Below, in pieces: positions 8,320-17,115 of a DNA stretch of 64,000 nucleotides (position 1 is its first letter; the number at the start of each line of letters is the position of its first letter). This DNA is from Mesonia oceanica. Lineage in GTDB: Bacteria > Bacteroidota > Bacteroidia > Flavobacteriales > Flavobacteriaceae. The position numbers and the translations under genes are program-made. The notes below the pieces were generated by a model that worked only from the letters and a program-made list of their open reading frames with translations, made no database searches and was not told the DNA's origin. The stretch is from the NCBI RefSeq assembly GCF_902499555.1, contig NZ_CABVMM010000013.1, positions 99,653 to 163,652 of the forward strand, in the 5' to 3' direction.

Positions 8320-9969
8320 ATGTTTTTTAAGCGATTTATTTTGCTTCTTTTTTTAAGTGTTATAAATTTCTCTTATGCTATAGTTTTTCCATCTGTTAGT
8401 CAAGATTCTATCGTGAAACAGGGAGGCTTTCCTGTAATTGGAAAGGCGGGTGAGGAATTGTTTTCTATCTATCATAAATCTGGGGACTTATCGGCAGCAG
8501 AACGAGCTAAAATTATTTCTGAAAGGATTAAAAAAATCGATGCCAATAGCTTTTCAAAAGATTCCCTCAACATTTTAACCGATAAGGAAAACCTAGAAAT
8601 CGTATATGGTAATCAAACCCTACTTAATATTACGGATTTAGATACGCTTGAAACTCAAAAATCGAAAAAGGAATTAGCCCATTTTTATACGGATATAATT
8701 TCTGCTAATCTCGATATTTCTGAAAGTAAATACATCCCCAAAAACATATTTTTAAAAGTCGGTTTTGTCATTTTAATTCTTTTAGGATTATGGTTGGCAC
8801 TTAGACTAATTGGATTTTTAAACAAAAAAACTATCCTATTAATCGAACGCAAAAAGGATAAATGGTTAAAAAGCCTGACATATAATAATTACACGTTCAT
8901 CACTCCTGAACAGGAACTCAATGTCATTTTAGTTATAGTTAAAATCTTAAAATGGTTTTTAATTCTGCTAGTGGTATATATTTTCTTTCCGCTTATTTTC
9001 AGCGTGTTTGAGTTTACCCAAGGTTGGTCTAATTATCTTTTCGGTTTAATTTTTTCATCATTCGGACAGGTATTTACTGCCATTTGGAGCTACTTCCCCA
9101 ACTTGATTAAAATTGCAGTGATCATTTTTGTGATGCGCTATTTTGTGAGAGCTGTAAAGTATATTTTTTCTGAAATTGAAGATGAAAAATTACAAGTTTC
9201 CGGGTTTCATCCCGATTGGGCCATGCCCACTTTTACTATTATTCGGTTTTTGCTGTATGCTTTTATGTTCGTGCTAATTTTCCCATTATTGCCCGGTTCA
9301 GATTCTAGTATTTTTAAAGGTGTTTCGGTATTTCTTGGAGTTTTACTTTCGCTCGGTTCTTCTTCAGCCATTGCAAACATGGTAGCCGGATTGGTTATTA
9401 CCTATATGCGACCTTTTAAAATTGGTGACCGAATTAATATTGGCAATACCACAGGAAATGTGATTGAAAAAACATTATTGGTTACCCGGTTGAAAACTAT
9501 TAAAAACGAAGAAATTACAATTCCGAACTCAGCGGTGTTAAGTGGAAATACCGTGAATTATTCTACCTTCACCAAAGAAAAGGGGGAAGGTTTAATTATC
9601 AATACTACAGTAACCTTGGGGTATGATATACCGTACAAAACGGTTTACGAAGCTTTAATTGAAGCTGCTTTGCGCACCAATCTTATTGAAAAACAGCCGA
9701 AACCTTTTGTGTTACAAACCAGTTTAGATGATTTTTATGTTTCATACCAATTAAACGCTTATACGAAACACGCCAACAAACAAGCGCTTATCTATTCAGA
9801 TTTACATCAAAACATTCAAGACTGCTGTAATGAAATGGATATTGAAATTTTATCTCCACATTACCGTGCTCAACGGGATGGAAATATGACGACGATTCCA
9901 AAAGATTATTTAGATAATAATTATGAAGCACCCAGTTTTACTATTAAAACCAGAAAATCTGAAGATTAG
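8320..9969 (+). CDS. MscS-family mechanosensitive ion channel
   Basis: A 549-residue inner-membrane channel that releases solutes on hypo-osmotic shock. A signal-peptide-like N-terminus and a periplasmic region of about 125 residues precede several transmembrane helices. The conserved MscS core shows the pore-lining helix with Gly/Ala/Ser packing (LGSSSAIANMVAGLVITYMRPF), followed by KIGDRINIGNTTGNVIEKTLLVTR and the beta domain segment ITIPNSAVLSGNTVNYS. The protein is longer than E. coli MscS (about 286 residues) because of the N-terminal extension, which is common in Bacteroidetes homologues. It is divergent from the CYTH gene and monocistronic. I see no well-matched promoter box. Confidence 0.92.
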   Translation: MFFKRFILLLFLSVINFSYAIVFPSVSQDSIVKQGGFPVIGKAGEELFSIYHKSGDLSAAERAKIISERIKKIDANSFSKDSLNILTDKENLEIVYGNQTLLNITDLDTLETQKSKKELAHFYTDIISANLDISESKYIPKNIFLKVGFVILILLGLWLALRLIGFLNKKTILLIERKKDKWLKSLTYNNYTFITPEQELNVILVIVKILKWFLILLVVYIFFPLIFSVFEFTQGWSNYLFGLIFSSFGQVFTAIWSYFPNLIKIAVIIFVMRYFVRAVKYIFSEIEDEKLQVSGFHPDWAMPTFTIIRFLLYAFMFVLIFPLLPGSDSSIFKGVSVFLGVLLSLGSSSAIANMVAGLVITYMRPFKIGDRINIGNTTGNVIEKTLLVTRLKTIKNEEITIPNSAVLSGNTVNYSTFTKEKGEGLIINTTVTLGYDIPYKTVYEALIEAALRTNLIEKQPKPFVLQTSLDDFYVSYQLNAYTKHANKQALIYSDLHQNIQDCCNEMDIEILSPHYRAQRDGNMTTIPKDYLDNNYEAPSFTIKTRKSED

Positions 9970-10051
9970 ATAAATTTTTCTGCTGAAGAAAAAAGTTAAG
10001 AAATTAAAAATAGGAGGAGATTTTGTGCCAAAAATAGTAATTCAACCAGAA

Positions 10052-10492
10052 TTACTTTTCGCTCATTTCACCAATCATTTTATATAATAATCGATACAAT
10101 TCTTTCGCTTCTTCCATGGATAATGGAATTTGTTCAGCCAATAGCCCCGGGACATCACACGCCTGATCTTTAAGTTTTTTTCCTTTTTCGGTTAACGTAA
10201 TTACTATATTACGTTCATCGGTTTCAGAACGTTTACGCTCTAAAAAACCACGTTGCTGAAGTCTTTTTAAAAGTGGTGTTAAGGTGTTGGATTGTAATTG
10301 AAGTTTTTCAGCAATCGTGCTTAAATTCACTTCGTCTTTTTCCCAAAGCACCATTAATACCAAATACTGCGGATAGGTAATGTCTAAATCCTTTAACATT
10401 GGTTGGTAACGTTGAATCACTAACCGCGAAGCTGTATACAACGGAAAACAAAGTTGATTATCCAGTTTTAAAGCTTCATATTTTTCACTCAT
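10052..10492 (-). CDS. ohrR: OhrR-type MarR-family organic peroxide sensor/repressor
   Basis: A 146-residue MarR-family regulator. The N-terminal motif LDNQLCFPLYTASR holds the peroxide-sensing cysteine (Cys15), the diagnostic residue of OhrR. A second cysteine at 112 (DQACDVPG) would allow 2-Cys disulfide sensing as in Xanthomonas OhrR, but that is inference. The winged helix covers LSTIAEKLQLQSNTLTPLLKRL and the wing RKRSETDERNIVI. The gene lies directly downstream of ohr on the same strand, but a strong hairpin at 10541-10578 separates them, so ohrR may be only partly co-transcribed. Confidence 0.9.
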   Translation of the reverse strand: MSEKYEALKLDNQLCFPLYTASRLVIQRYQPMLKDLDITYPQYLVLMVLWEKDEVNLSTIAEKLQLQSNTLTPLLKRLQQRGFLERKRSETDERNIVITLTEKGKKLKDQACDVPGLLAEQIPLSMEEAKELYRLLYKMIGEMSEK

Positions 10493-10540
10493 CTTTCAGC
10501 GATTTTGAAAATTAATTTCTTCAGAATTGAAAGTAATAAA

Positions 10541-10578
10541 AAAATTCCCTTTCTACAGCTAAGCAAAAAGGGAATTTT
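10541..10578. terminator. Terminator between ohr and ohrR
   Basis: Perfect 12-bp arms AAAATTCCCTTT / AAAGGGAATTTT around a 14-base loop. On the minus strand, after ohr, the stem continues into a run of T residues, so it is a good intrinsic terminator for ohr. Confidence 0.75.
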
Positions 10579-10594
10579 ATTTTTTAAAAATGAA

Positions 10595-11011
10595 TTATAC
10601 CACTTCTAACTCAACTTCTATATTTCCGCGAGTAGCGTTAGAATAAGGACAAATTTGATGAGCTTGTTCTACCAATTCTTGCGCTTTCTCCTTCTCTACT
10701 CCAGGAATTTCAACGCTAAGTTTTACCGCTAATTGAAAGCCTCCTTCATCATTTGGGCCAATACCGACCGTTGCAACTACGGTTGTTTCTTTTTCTGGTT
10801 TCACCTTAGCTTTACCGATGACTAAATTTAAAGCGCTATCGAAACAAGCTGCATAACCTGCTGCAAATAATTGTTCAGGATTTGTGGCTCCGCCTTTTCC
10901 TCCTAGTTCTTTTGGCAATAAAATGTCAAAATCTACAAATCCATCTTCGCTTTTTACATGTCCGTTTCTTCCTCCTGTGGCAGAAACTGTTGTTTGATAT
11001 TGTGTTTTCAT
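10595..11011 (-). CDS. ohr: Organic hydroperoxide resistance protein Ohr
   Basis: A 138-residue OsmC/Ohr-superfamily thiol peroxidase that reduces organic hydroperoxides using lipoyl or thiol cofactors. Both catalytic cysteines are present: Cys56 in GYAACFDSAL and Cys121 in ICPYSNATRGN. The motif NPEQLFAAGYAACF is the Ohr subgroup signature. Length matches the family. It is the upstream partner of ohrR. A TATTTTTG -7 box and a short perfect inverted repeat lie in its leader region, suggesting peroxide-inducible transcription controlled by the neighbouring OhrR. Confidence 0.95.
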   Translation of the reverse strand: MKTQYQTTVSATGGRNGHVKSEDGFVDFDILLPKELGGKGGATNPEQLFAAGYAACFDSALNLVIGKAKVKPEKETTVVATVGIGPNDEGGFQLAVKLSVEIPGVEKEKAQELVEQAHQICPYSNATRGNIEVELEVV

Positions 11012-11034
11012 AACTTAACTATTTTTTATCTTTT

Positions 11035-11047
11035 ACGATTAAATCGT
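11035..11047. promoter_or_regulatory. Putative OhrR operator in the ohr promoter
   Basis: Perfect 6-bp arms ACGATT and AATCGT around one base. The site lies just downstream of the ohr -7 box (11056-11063), near the expected transcription start, an ideal position for repression. Assignment to OhrR is inference from context. Confidence 0.5.
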
Positions 11048-11055
11048 TCACGATA

Positions 11056-11063
11056 CAAAAATA
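11056..11063 (-). promoter_or_regulatory. -7 box (TATTTTTG) of ohr
   Basis: On the minus strand TATTTTTG matches TAnnTTTG and lies about 45 bases upstream of the ohr ATG. A TTG sits 15 bases further upstream, slightly closer than the usual spacing. Confidence 0.55.
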
Positions 11064-11107
11064 TAGAATTATTTATTTCAATAAGTAAAAGACATGTTAA
11101 ATTCTAG

Positions 11108-12595
11108 TTAATTGGATACTACTTGAGAAGAGGTATCTGGAGTTTTTAAAGGAATTAATTTTTTATAATGTTCATACCGGAGGAAAATTTCTTTTACATA
11201 TAAATAAGGTTCACGTCCTCTTACAAAGCCGTATTTTATCTCTGGTCGATTAAAAAATTCCCGAGAACTCAACTTCAGTAAATAATCTTCTACATTATCA
11301 TCCCAAACAAAAGGGTCTTCACCAAAAGCCTTGGTTAACCGTTGAGCATCTCTTACATGACCTAGTCCGCAATTATATGCTGCCAAAGTAAATTTAATTC
11401 GCTGTATGCTATCTTCAACCTTAAAGAATTTTTCATGTAACTGTTTTAAATACCGCGTTCCTGCATTTAAATTTTGAGAAGGATCGTTCATATTCTTTAC
11501 TCCTAAATCCTTAGCTGTTCCGGGCATTAACTGCATCAATCCAACAGCTCCAGCCCACGAATTATCATTGGGTTCAAACCGAGATTCTTGATAAATCTGA
11601 GAACTTAACAATCGCCAATCCCAACCTAACCTTTCTACGTTATTTTTAATTAAATCGTCGTACGGACTTATTTTTCCTTGATTTTTGCTATAAAAATCAC
11701 TTTTAATCCTTCTGCGATAAGACTTCTTATTTTTAAAATACTTGTTGTACACCACATAGTAAAAATCTTTTTTCTTAATATTTTTCAACCAAGAGTTGAT
11801 TTCTACCAATAATTCTGGAGAGTTTTTTCTAACCGCCCAAGCAATTCGTTGAGAAAAACTTATTTCGGTATCAATATCTAAAATAGGGTTGTACGTCTTA
11901 TTAATCGCAGCAATGTTGTAATCTGAAATGGTGTAATCAATTTTATCTTCGACCACCATTTTTATGATATCTTCTGTCGTTTTATCTCCGGAAACAAATT
12001 GAATATCAATCTTCCCTCCTATTTCTTTTTCTAAATTCTTTAATCGCTCGTAATAGGAAGAATTTTTTCTTACATACACTTTCTTTCCAATCATATCGAT
12101 TGGATCATTAATCAGTTGCTTTTTTATTTTGTACATCGGTAACCTTCGCCAATTATCAGGACGCCTTTGCACCAATACTTGATGCGTTAAATAATGATAA
12201 TCAGTAAAGGCTACTTGTTTTTTTCGGTCTTCCGTCACCGAAAGTCCAAATGCCACCAAATCCCCATCACCACGATTCAGCATATCAAACAAATGGTCGA
12301 TATCATTGGCAACTTTAATATCCAATTCGAGTTTTAAATGCTCAGCCAATTTTTTGACCAGTTCATATTCAAAACCCATGGGTTTCCCTCGATATAAAAA
12401 ATAGCTAGTGGAATTATAAATGGTGATGACCGTTAGCTTACCATCTTCTTTGATTTGTGAGAGATCTCTTGCTAACTCAACATTTTCAGAAATCAACGCA
12501 GATTTTTCTTCTGAAGTCACTACTTCTTTCTTACAACTGAAAGAAAAAATTAGAACACCAATGAATAAATAAAATGTAATTTTTCTTCTATACAT
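11108..12595 (-). CDS. mltF: MltF-type membrane-bound lytic murein transglycosylase (lipoprotein)
   Basis: A 495-residue lipoprotein (FSFSC, Cys21). The N-terminal half is a periplasmic solute-binding-protein-3-like domain (GKPMGFEYELVKKLAEHL, FGLSVTEDRKKQVAFTDYHY). The C-terminal half is a lytic transglycosylase SLT domain with the catalytic glutamate in IYQESRF and the landmarks GAVGLMQLMPGTAKDLG and AAYNCGLGHV. This order is that of MltF, which cleaves peptidoglycan glycan strands to 1,6-anhydromuramyl products. The regulatory domain modulates activity in characterised homologues. It appears to be monocistronic and lies next to an unrelated NAD(P)-binding protein. Confidence 0.93.
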   Translation of the reverse strand: MYRRKITFYLFIGVLIFSFSCKKEVVTSEEKSALISENVELARDLSQIKEDGKLTVITIYNSTSYFLYRGKPMGFEYELVKKLAEHLKLELDIKVANDIDHLFDMLNRGDGDLVAFGLSVTEDRKKQVAFTDYHYLTHQVLVQRRPDNWRRLPMYKIKKQLINDPIDMIGKKVYVRKNSSYYERLKNLEKEIGGKIDIQFVSGDKTTEDIIKMVVEDKIDYTISDYNIAAINKTYNPILDIDTEISFSQRIAWAVRKNSPELLVEINSWLKNIKKKDFYYVVYNKYFKNKKSYRRRIKSDFYSKNQGKISPYDDLIKNNVERLGWDWRLLSSQIYQESRFEPNDNSWAGAVGLMQLMPGTAKDLGVKNMNDPSQNLNAGTRYLKQLHEKFFKVEDSIQRIKFTLAAYNCGLGHVRDAQRLTKAFGEDPFVWDDNVEDYLLKLSSREFFNRPEIKYGFVRGREPYLYVKEIFLRYEHYKKLIPLKTPDTSSQVVSN

Positions 12596-12662
12596 TAAAA
12601 GTTTGATTTTCTGTAAGATACAAAAAAATTAACAAACCCTTAATTCGTATGCTCTTCAGCGG

Positions 12663-13328
12663 CTAATGTTCTACTACTATATGCTTTATTTCTTCTGACT
12701 CAATAATTGTCTTGGAATAGCTAATTTTAGTCAAAATATGCATACATTTTGCAATGGTTTCAGCTTTGATAGAGCGGTATTTTTTTAAAGGCCCCACCAT
12801 TAAAAAATTAGCGGCTTTCATGACTTGTTTCCAAGCAAATTCAAAAGGTCTATTTTCTTCCCGATTACCGTCAATTAACGAAGGACGCAAAATATAAGCC
12901 TCTGAAAGTTTTTGGCCCAACACTTCTTCTTCCATTTCACCTTTGGTTTTATTATAAAAGAAACGACTGTTCTTATCGGCGCCAAGCGCTGAAATAACAA
13001 TCATTTTCGGGATATTATTCTGCTTCGCTAATTTCGCAGCTGCTACAGGAATACCAAAATCTACTTTTCGATAAGTTTCATTGTCTGGACTTTTCTTTTG
13101 CGTAGTCCCTACACAGCAAAACACTACATCTGCTTGAAACTGCTCTTCGTATTTTTCAAGCTGAAATAAATCGATTAGGTATTCTTTAATTTTAGGATGC
13201 TGGTTATTGACGCTGCTCCTTGAAAAAAGAATGATTTTATGGAAGCTTTCATCTTTTAGCAATTGCTGAAGTAACAAACTTCCGGTTAATCCGGTCGCAC
13301 CAAGAATAATTGCAGTTTTTGTTTTCAT
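12663..13328 (-). CDS. NAD(P)-binding Rossmann-fold oxidoreductase (HTATIP2/YwnB-like)
   Basis: A 221-residue atypical short-chain dehydrogenase/NmrA-like protein. The N-terminal TAIILGATGLTGSLLLQQLL is a GxxGxxG dinucleotide-binding loop. VVFCCVGTTQKKSPDNETYRKVD and MIVISALGADKNSRFFYNKTKGEME are typical of the TIP30/HTATIP2-like group. YILRPSLIDGNREENR follows. The YxxxK catalytic pair appears as YNKTK. The substrate is unknown. It is divergent from dinB with 53 bases between starts, so the two promoters must lie back to back. Confidence 0.85.
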   Translation of the reverse strand: MKTKTAIILGATGLTGSLLLQQLLKDESFHKIILFSRSSVNNQHPKIKEYLIDLFQLEKYEEQFQADVVFCCVGTTQKKSPDNETYRKVDFGIPVAAAKLAKQNNIPKMIVISALGADKNSRFFYNKTKGEMEEEVLGQKLSEAYILRPSLIDGNREENRPFEFAWKQVMKAANFLMVGPLKKYRSIKAETIAKCMHILTKISYSKTIIESEEIKHIVVEH

Positions 13329-13369
13329 AAGGGTAAGTTATAAAATAAGGTTCAAATATGAAGATTGAT

Positions 13370-13377
13370 TAACTTTG
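13370..13377 (+). promoter_or_regulatory. -7 box (TAACTTTG) directly before dinB
   Basis: TAACTTTG fits the TAnnTTTG consensus and ends only 4 bases before the GTG start codon at 13382. The implied transcript has virtually no 5' leader. Confidence 0.55.
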
Positions 13378-13381
13378 CATT

Positions 13382-14473
13382 GTGAATAAACAGCGCAAAA
13401 TTATACATATTGATATGGATGCGTTTTACGCTTCTGTAGAACAATTGGACAATCCTGAATTACGAGGAAAAGCTATTGCGGTAGGTGGCGGCTCTAAGCG
13501 TGGCGTAGTAAGTGCTGCTAGCTATGAAGCCCGAAAATTTGGAGTGAAAAGTGCGATGAGCGGTGCGATGGCCAAAAAACTTTGTCCGCACCTTATTTTT
13601 GTAAAATCTAATTTTGATCGCTATCGGGAAATTTCACAACACATTCGAAGTATTTTTCTTGAATATACCGATTTGGTAGAACCTTTATCGTTAGATGAAG
13701 CTTATTTAGATGTTACTGAAAACAAAAAAGGAAACCCTAGTGCCACATTAATTGCCAAAGAAATACGAGAGAAGATCAAAGAAAAAACGGGATTGAATGC
13801 TTCCGCAGGAATTTCTATCAATAAGTTTATTGCAAAAATTGCTAGTGATTACAACAAACCCAACGGACAGAAAACGGTAAACCCTGAAGAGGTAGAGGAG
13901 TTTTTAGAGCAACTGGAAATTCGGAAATTTCACGGCGTGGGAAAAGTGACTGCTGAAAAAATGTATCAATTGGGAATATTCACCGGAAAAGATTTAAAAA
14001 CCAAATCGGAAGAATTTTTAGCGGAGAAATTCGGGAAAAGCGGCCCTTATTATTATAAGGTGGTTCGAGGGATTCATTTAAGTGAAGTAAAACCTAATCG
14101 CATTCGTAAATCCCTAGGGGCAGAACGTACGTTTTCTGAAAATATCACTTCTGAAATTTACATGTTGGAACGCCTGGAACACATCGCAGAAGAGATTGAA
14201 CGCCGACTGGCAAAAAGTAAGGTTGCCGGAAAAACGGTTACCTTAAAAATAAAGTACAGCGATTTTACCATACAAACACGAAGCAAAACTATTTCTTATT
14301 TTATTTCTACTAAAGAATTGATTTTAGAAGTCGCTAAGGAGCTTTTATATCAAGAACGAATGAAAGATTCAGTTAGGTTATTAGGAATTTCCCTTTCTAA
14401 CCTTAACACCGATAAAAAAGACAAACCGGAAGAAAAAGAAGAAGTTTACGTACAGTTAAGGTTTGAGTTTTGA
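13382..14473 (+). CDS. dinB: DNA polymerase IV (Y-family translesion polymerase)
   Basis: A 363-residue Y-family DNA polymerase. The catalytic metal ligands are D11 in IHIDMDAFYASVE and D105/E106 in SLDEAYLDVT. A helix-hairpin-helix thumb region (RKFHGVGKVTAEKMYQLGI) and a little-finger domain follow. I place the start at the GTG at 13382: the next in-frame ATG (at about 13414) would remove catalytic D11. Length is normal for DinB. The 3' end overlaps the convergent small membrane protein gene by 28 bases. The promoter-start distance suggests a leaderless mRNA. Confidence 0.93.
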   Translation: MNKQRKIIHIDMDAFYASVEQLDNPELRGKAIAVGGGSKRGVVSAASYEARKFGVKSAMSGAMAKKLCPHLIFVKSNFDRYREISQHIRSIFLEYTDLVEPLSLDEAYLDVTENKKGNPSATLIAKEIREKIKEKTGLNASAGISINKFIAKIASDYNKPNGQKTVNPEEVEEFLEQLEIRKFHGVGKVTAEKMYQLGIFTGKDLKTKSEEFLAEKFGKSGPYYYKVVRGIHLSEVKPNRIRKSLGAERTFSENITSEIYMLERLEHIAEEIERRLAKSKVAGKTVTLKIKYSDFTIQTRSKTISYFISTKELILEVAKELLYQERMKDSVRLLGISLSNLNTDKKDKPEEKEEVYVQLRFEF

Positions 14474-14931
14474 CGCTCAGTTTCCAAAACATCTAAAATA
14501 TACTGTGCTTTTTCTGTAATAAAATTTACTTTTTGATGCTGAAAATAGAATATTATAGATTGCTCTTTTACCTTTATATCATTCAGGTTTTGTAAGTCAT
14601 AAACTTTACTTTGGTTGTAATAAGTCCAAATTAAATTTTGACCGGTAATCTTCAAATTTACTTTTTGAATAAAACTAATATTCAACATTCTTACTTCTTC
14701 ATCTACAAAAATTTCTTCTCCATCTCCCAATTGATAAGGTTTTGATTTTTTCAAATACAAAACAAGCTTATAAGCATAAGGCAAGCCTACAAAATAAAAA
14801 ATAGCAAAAAGCACCGATTGAAGAATTGAGATCTTAAAATTATAGCCAAATAAAAGGAAATTAAAAATGAAGTATATTCCGCTTATCAATAAAATTTGAG
14901 TCAAATAGATAATCATTATTTTCTTTTTCAT
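14446..14931 (-). CDS. Small membrane protein of unknown function
   Basis: A 161-residue protein I do not recognise. The N-terminus carries two hydrophobic segments (about residues 5-27 and 33-58) separated by a short polar turn. The remaining 100 residues are soluble, rich in beta-forming residues, and look like a small PH-like or bacterial photosynthesis-unrelated YcxB-type domain; that is only an impression. It is transcribed towards dinB, overlapping its end by 28 bases, and reads away from pyk's terminator. The ATG at 14931 is preceded by an AAAGATG-like purine-rich stretch. Confidence 0.65.
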   Translation of the reverse strand: MKKKIMIIYLTQILLISGIYFIFNFLLFGYNFKISILQSVLFAIFYFVGLPYAYKLVLYLKKSKPYQLGDGEEIFVDEEVRMLNISFIQKVNLKITGQNLIWTYYNQSKVYDLQNLNDIKVKEQSIIFYFQHQKVNFITEKAQYILDVLETERQNSNLNCT

Positions 14932-15100
14932 CTTTATTTCATGTTTATTATAAATTTAAAGCATTTTTTCATTATCAAATACTTTATTGATTACTCTCGA
15001 TTTTTTTTGAGCCTGTAAATATTTCACATTTAAAGGATTTGTTTGAGCTCTTCTTAAATTTATGTAGGCGATGATTTAAAAAAGCGCACCAAAAAGCACG

Positions 15101-15126
15101 GCGGGTTGCTTTTTCAAGCAACCCGC
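15101..15126 (-). terminator. Terminator region after pyk
   Basis: Read on the minus strand, an 11-bp perfect stem GCGGGTTGCTT / AAGCAACCCGC closes a GAAA tetraloop 27 bases after the pyk stop, followed by CGTGCTTTTTGG. A second, overlapping 8-bp pairing (AAAAAGCA with TGCTTTTT) competes with it. Confidence 0.7.
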
Positions 15127-15153
15127 AACACCCAAGTTATATATAAACTCGTA

Positions 15154-16584
15154 TTATTCGATTTCTGAAACACGTAAGGTGTTTACCATACCTTTGTTAC
15201 CAATTGGCATTGCGGCAAGGTTCACTACAAAATCTCCTTTTTTAACTACTTTTTTATCTTTAGCAATTTGGTTTACATCTTCTACCGTATCATCGGTACT
15301 AACGAACTTATCGTAATAATATGCATTCACCCCCCAAAGAAGACTTAGTTGCGTTAAGATTCGTTTATTAGAAGTAAATGCTAAAATTTGTGCATCTGGA
15401 CGCCAAGCTGAAATCTGAAAAGCTGTATATCCACTATTGGTTAAGGTACAAATTGCTTTTGCGTCTATTTCATTAGCCATTAAAGCTGCATGATAACATA
15501 CCGATTTAGTAATGTACCTTTTGGTTTTTATATGTGGTGGATCATGAGGTACGGTAATTAATTTAGAATGTTCAACGCTTTGGATAATTTGCGTCATTTT
15601 CTTAATTACATCTACCGGATATTTACCTACAGAGGTTTCTCCACTTAACATTACGGCATCGGCTCCATCCATTACAGAGTTCGCTACGTCGTTTACTTCT
15701 GCTCTAGTTGGCGTAAGGCTGCTAATCATCGTTTCCATCATTTGGGTAGCGATAATTACCGGAATACGAGCTTTTTTAGCTTTTAACACTAATTCTTTTT
15801 GAATTAATGGTACTTCGTGAGCAGGAACTTCAACTCCTAAATCTCCACGGGCAACCATTAAACCATCACAAGCCTGAACAATTTCGTCAATATTTTTTAC
15901 GCCTTCAGGCTTTTCAATTTTTGCAACAATTGGAATTTTATGATCTCCGTGCTTATTGATTAAATCCTGAAGCTTTTTAATGTCTTTTGCATGGCGTACA
16001 AAGGATAGTGCCATCCAGTCTACTTGCTTCTTTATAGCAAATTCTGCATCTTTTATATCCTTTTCTGTCAAGGCAGGTAAAGAAATATTGGTATTAGGTA
16101 GGTTTACTCCTTTTCTGGAACGCAAAGGCCCTCCTTGAATTACTTTGGCTTCTACCTCATCTTTTCCGTTCGTTTTAACTACTTCAAAGATAAGTTTACC
16201 ATCGTCCAATAAAATTCTCTCTTTGGCTTTTACATCTTTAGGAAAAGTATCGTAATTCATATAAACGCGCTCGGCGGTTCCTTGAAATTCCTTTCCGGTA
16301 GCAAAAGTGATAATATCGCCTTTGTTTACCACCACTTCTTCCTTCATTACGCCTACACGAAGTTTAGGACCTTGTAAATCTCCTAAAATACCGGCATTAA
16401 AGCCATATTGCTCGTTTAATTCCCTAATCATTTTTATACGCTCTTCTACATCTTCATAATTGGCGTGGGAAAAATTAATTCTAAATATGTTTACTCCGTT
16501 TTCAAGCATCGCTTTTAAAGTCTTTTTAGAACTTGTTGCGGGGCCTAACGTGGCTACAATTTTTGTATTCTTAGATTTATGCAT
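15154..16584 (-). CDS. pyk: Pyruvate kinase
   Basis: A 476-residue glycolytic enzyme converting phosphoenolpyruvate and ADP to pyruvate and ATP in the cytosol. Typical landmarks include the N-terminal KIVATLGPATSS, the substrate-loop IFRINFSHANYED, and the signature IPIVAKIEKPEGVKNIDEI with its catalytic lysine. GLMVARGDLGVEVP and MDGADAVMLSGETSVGKYP also match. The length equals bacterial pyruvate kinases. Its ATG overlaps the stop of the upstream IPExxxVDY gene by one base (TAATG), a sign of translational coupling. It is the last gene of the acpP-to-pyk cluster and ends before a clear terminator. Confidence 0.97.
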   Translation of the reverse strand: MHKSKNTKIVATLGPATSSKKTLKAMLENGVNIFRINFSHANYEDVEERIKMIRELNEQYGFNAGILGDLQGPKLRVGVMKEEVVVNKGDIITFATGKEFQGTAERVYMNYDTFPKDVKAKERILLDDGKLIFEVVKTNGKDEVEAKVIQGGPLRSRKGVNLPNTNISLPALTEKDIKDAEFAIKKQVDWMALSFVRHAKDIKKLQDLINKHGDHKIPIVAKIEKPEGVKNIDEIVQACDGLMVARGDLGVEVPAHEVPLIQKELVLKAKKARIPVIIATQMMETMISSLTPTRAEVNDVANSVMDGADAVMLSGETSVGKYPVDVIKKMTQIIQSVEHSKLITVPHDPPHIKTKRYITKSVCYHAALMANEIDAKAICTLTNSGYTAFQISAWRPDAQILAFTSNKRILTQLSLLWGVNAYYYDKFVSTDDTVEDVNQIAKDKKVVKKGDFVVNLAAMPIGNKGMVNTLRVSEIE

Positions 16585-17075
16585 TAGCTAAATATTAAGT
16601 TTTCTATAGTTTTTAGTTGATTAAGCTCAACTTCGTAAGCTGTTACAATCTGATTTATTTTATTTATTTCCAGTAGTAGTTTTTTTATGTTTACCACTCC
16701 GGTATTATCTTCAATTTTTAAAAAGCAGTCCACATTTTTAAAATCGGGAAGTAGGTTGACCGTTTTTTTAGTTTCGTCTTCAAACAAAAACCCTTGGCTT
16801 TGTAAATGGTTGGTTTTGATTTTAAATTTATTAGAAACCAAGTAATAATCACAACCTTCTACTTCACTATAATAATTATAGAGTTCATAAAATGCTAATC
16901 CCTCCGGATAGCTATAATCTACATCTGTGGGTTGCCGCTGTAAGCTTATCCCAAGAATTTTGTTTAGGTTATAAACAACTCTATAAACTTCTGCTGAACA
17001 ATGTATGGCAATAAGGGCAAATTCTTCTTCCACTAAATCGTCCAACCACAACTTATTTACCGCCATATTATTCAA
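16584..17075 (-). CDS. IPExxxVDY family protein (function unknown)
   Basis: A 163-residue protein of a family conserved between rnc and pyk in Flavobacteriia. I recognise it by location and by the segment PTDVDYSYPEGLAFYEL, a divergent form of the family's name motif. No membrane segment, signal peptide or catalytic motif is seen. The C-terminal third is predicted to be helical. It is coupled to pyk by a one-base TAATG overlap, so its expression is tied to pyruvate kinase. A second ATG three codons downstream (MAVNK) is an alternative start. A TAACTTTG box at 17116-17123 may give it its own promoter. Confidence 0.8.
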   Translation of the reverse strand: MNNMAVNKLWLDDLVEEEFALIAIHCSAEVYRVVYNLNKILGISLQRQPTDVDYSYPEGLAFYELYNYYSEVEGCDYYLVSNKFKIKTNHLQSQGFLFEDETKKTVNLLPDFKNVDCFLKIEDNTGVVNIKKLLLEINKINQIVTAYEVELNQLKTIENLIFS

Positions 17076-17115
17076 TCTATAAAATTATAACAAGATAACA
17101 AGTTTTACACGGGTA

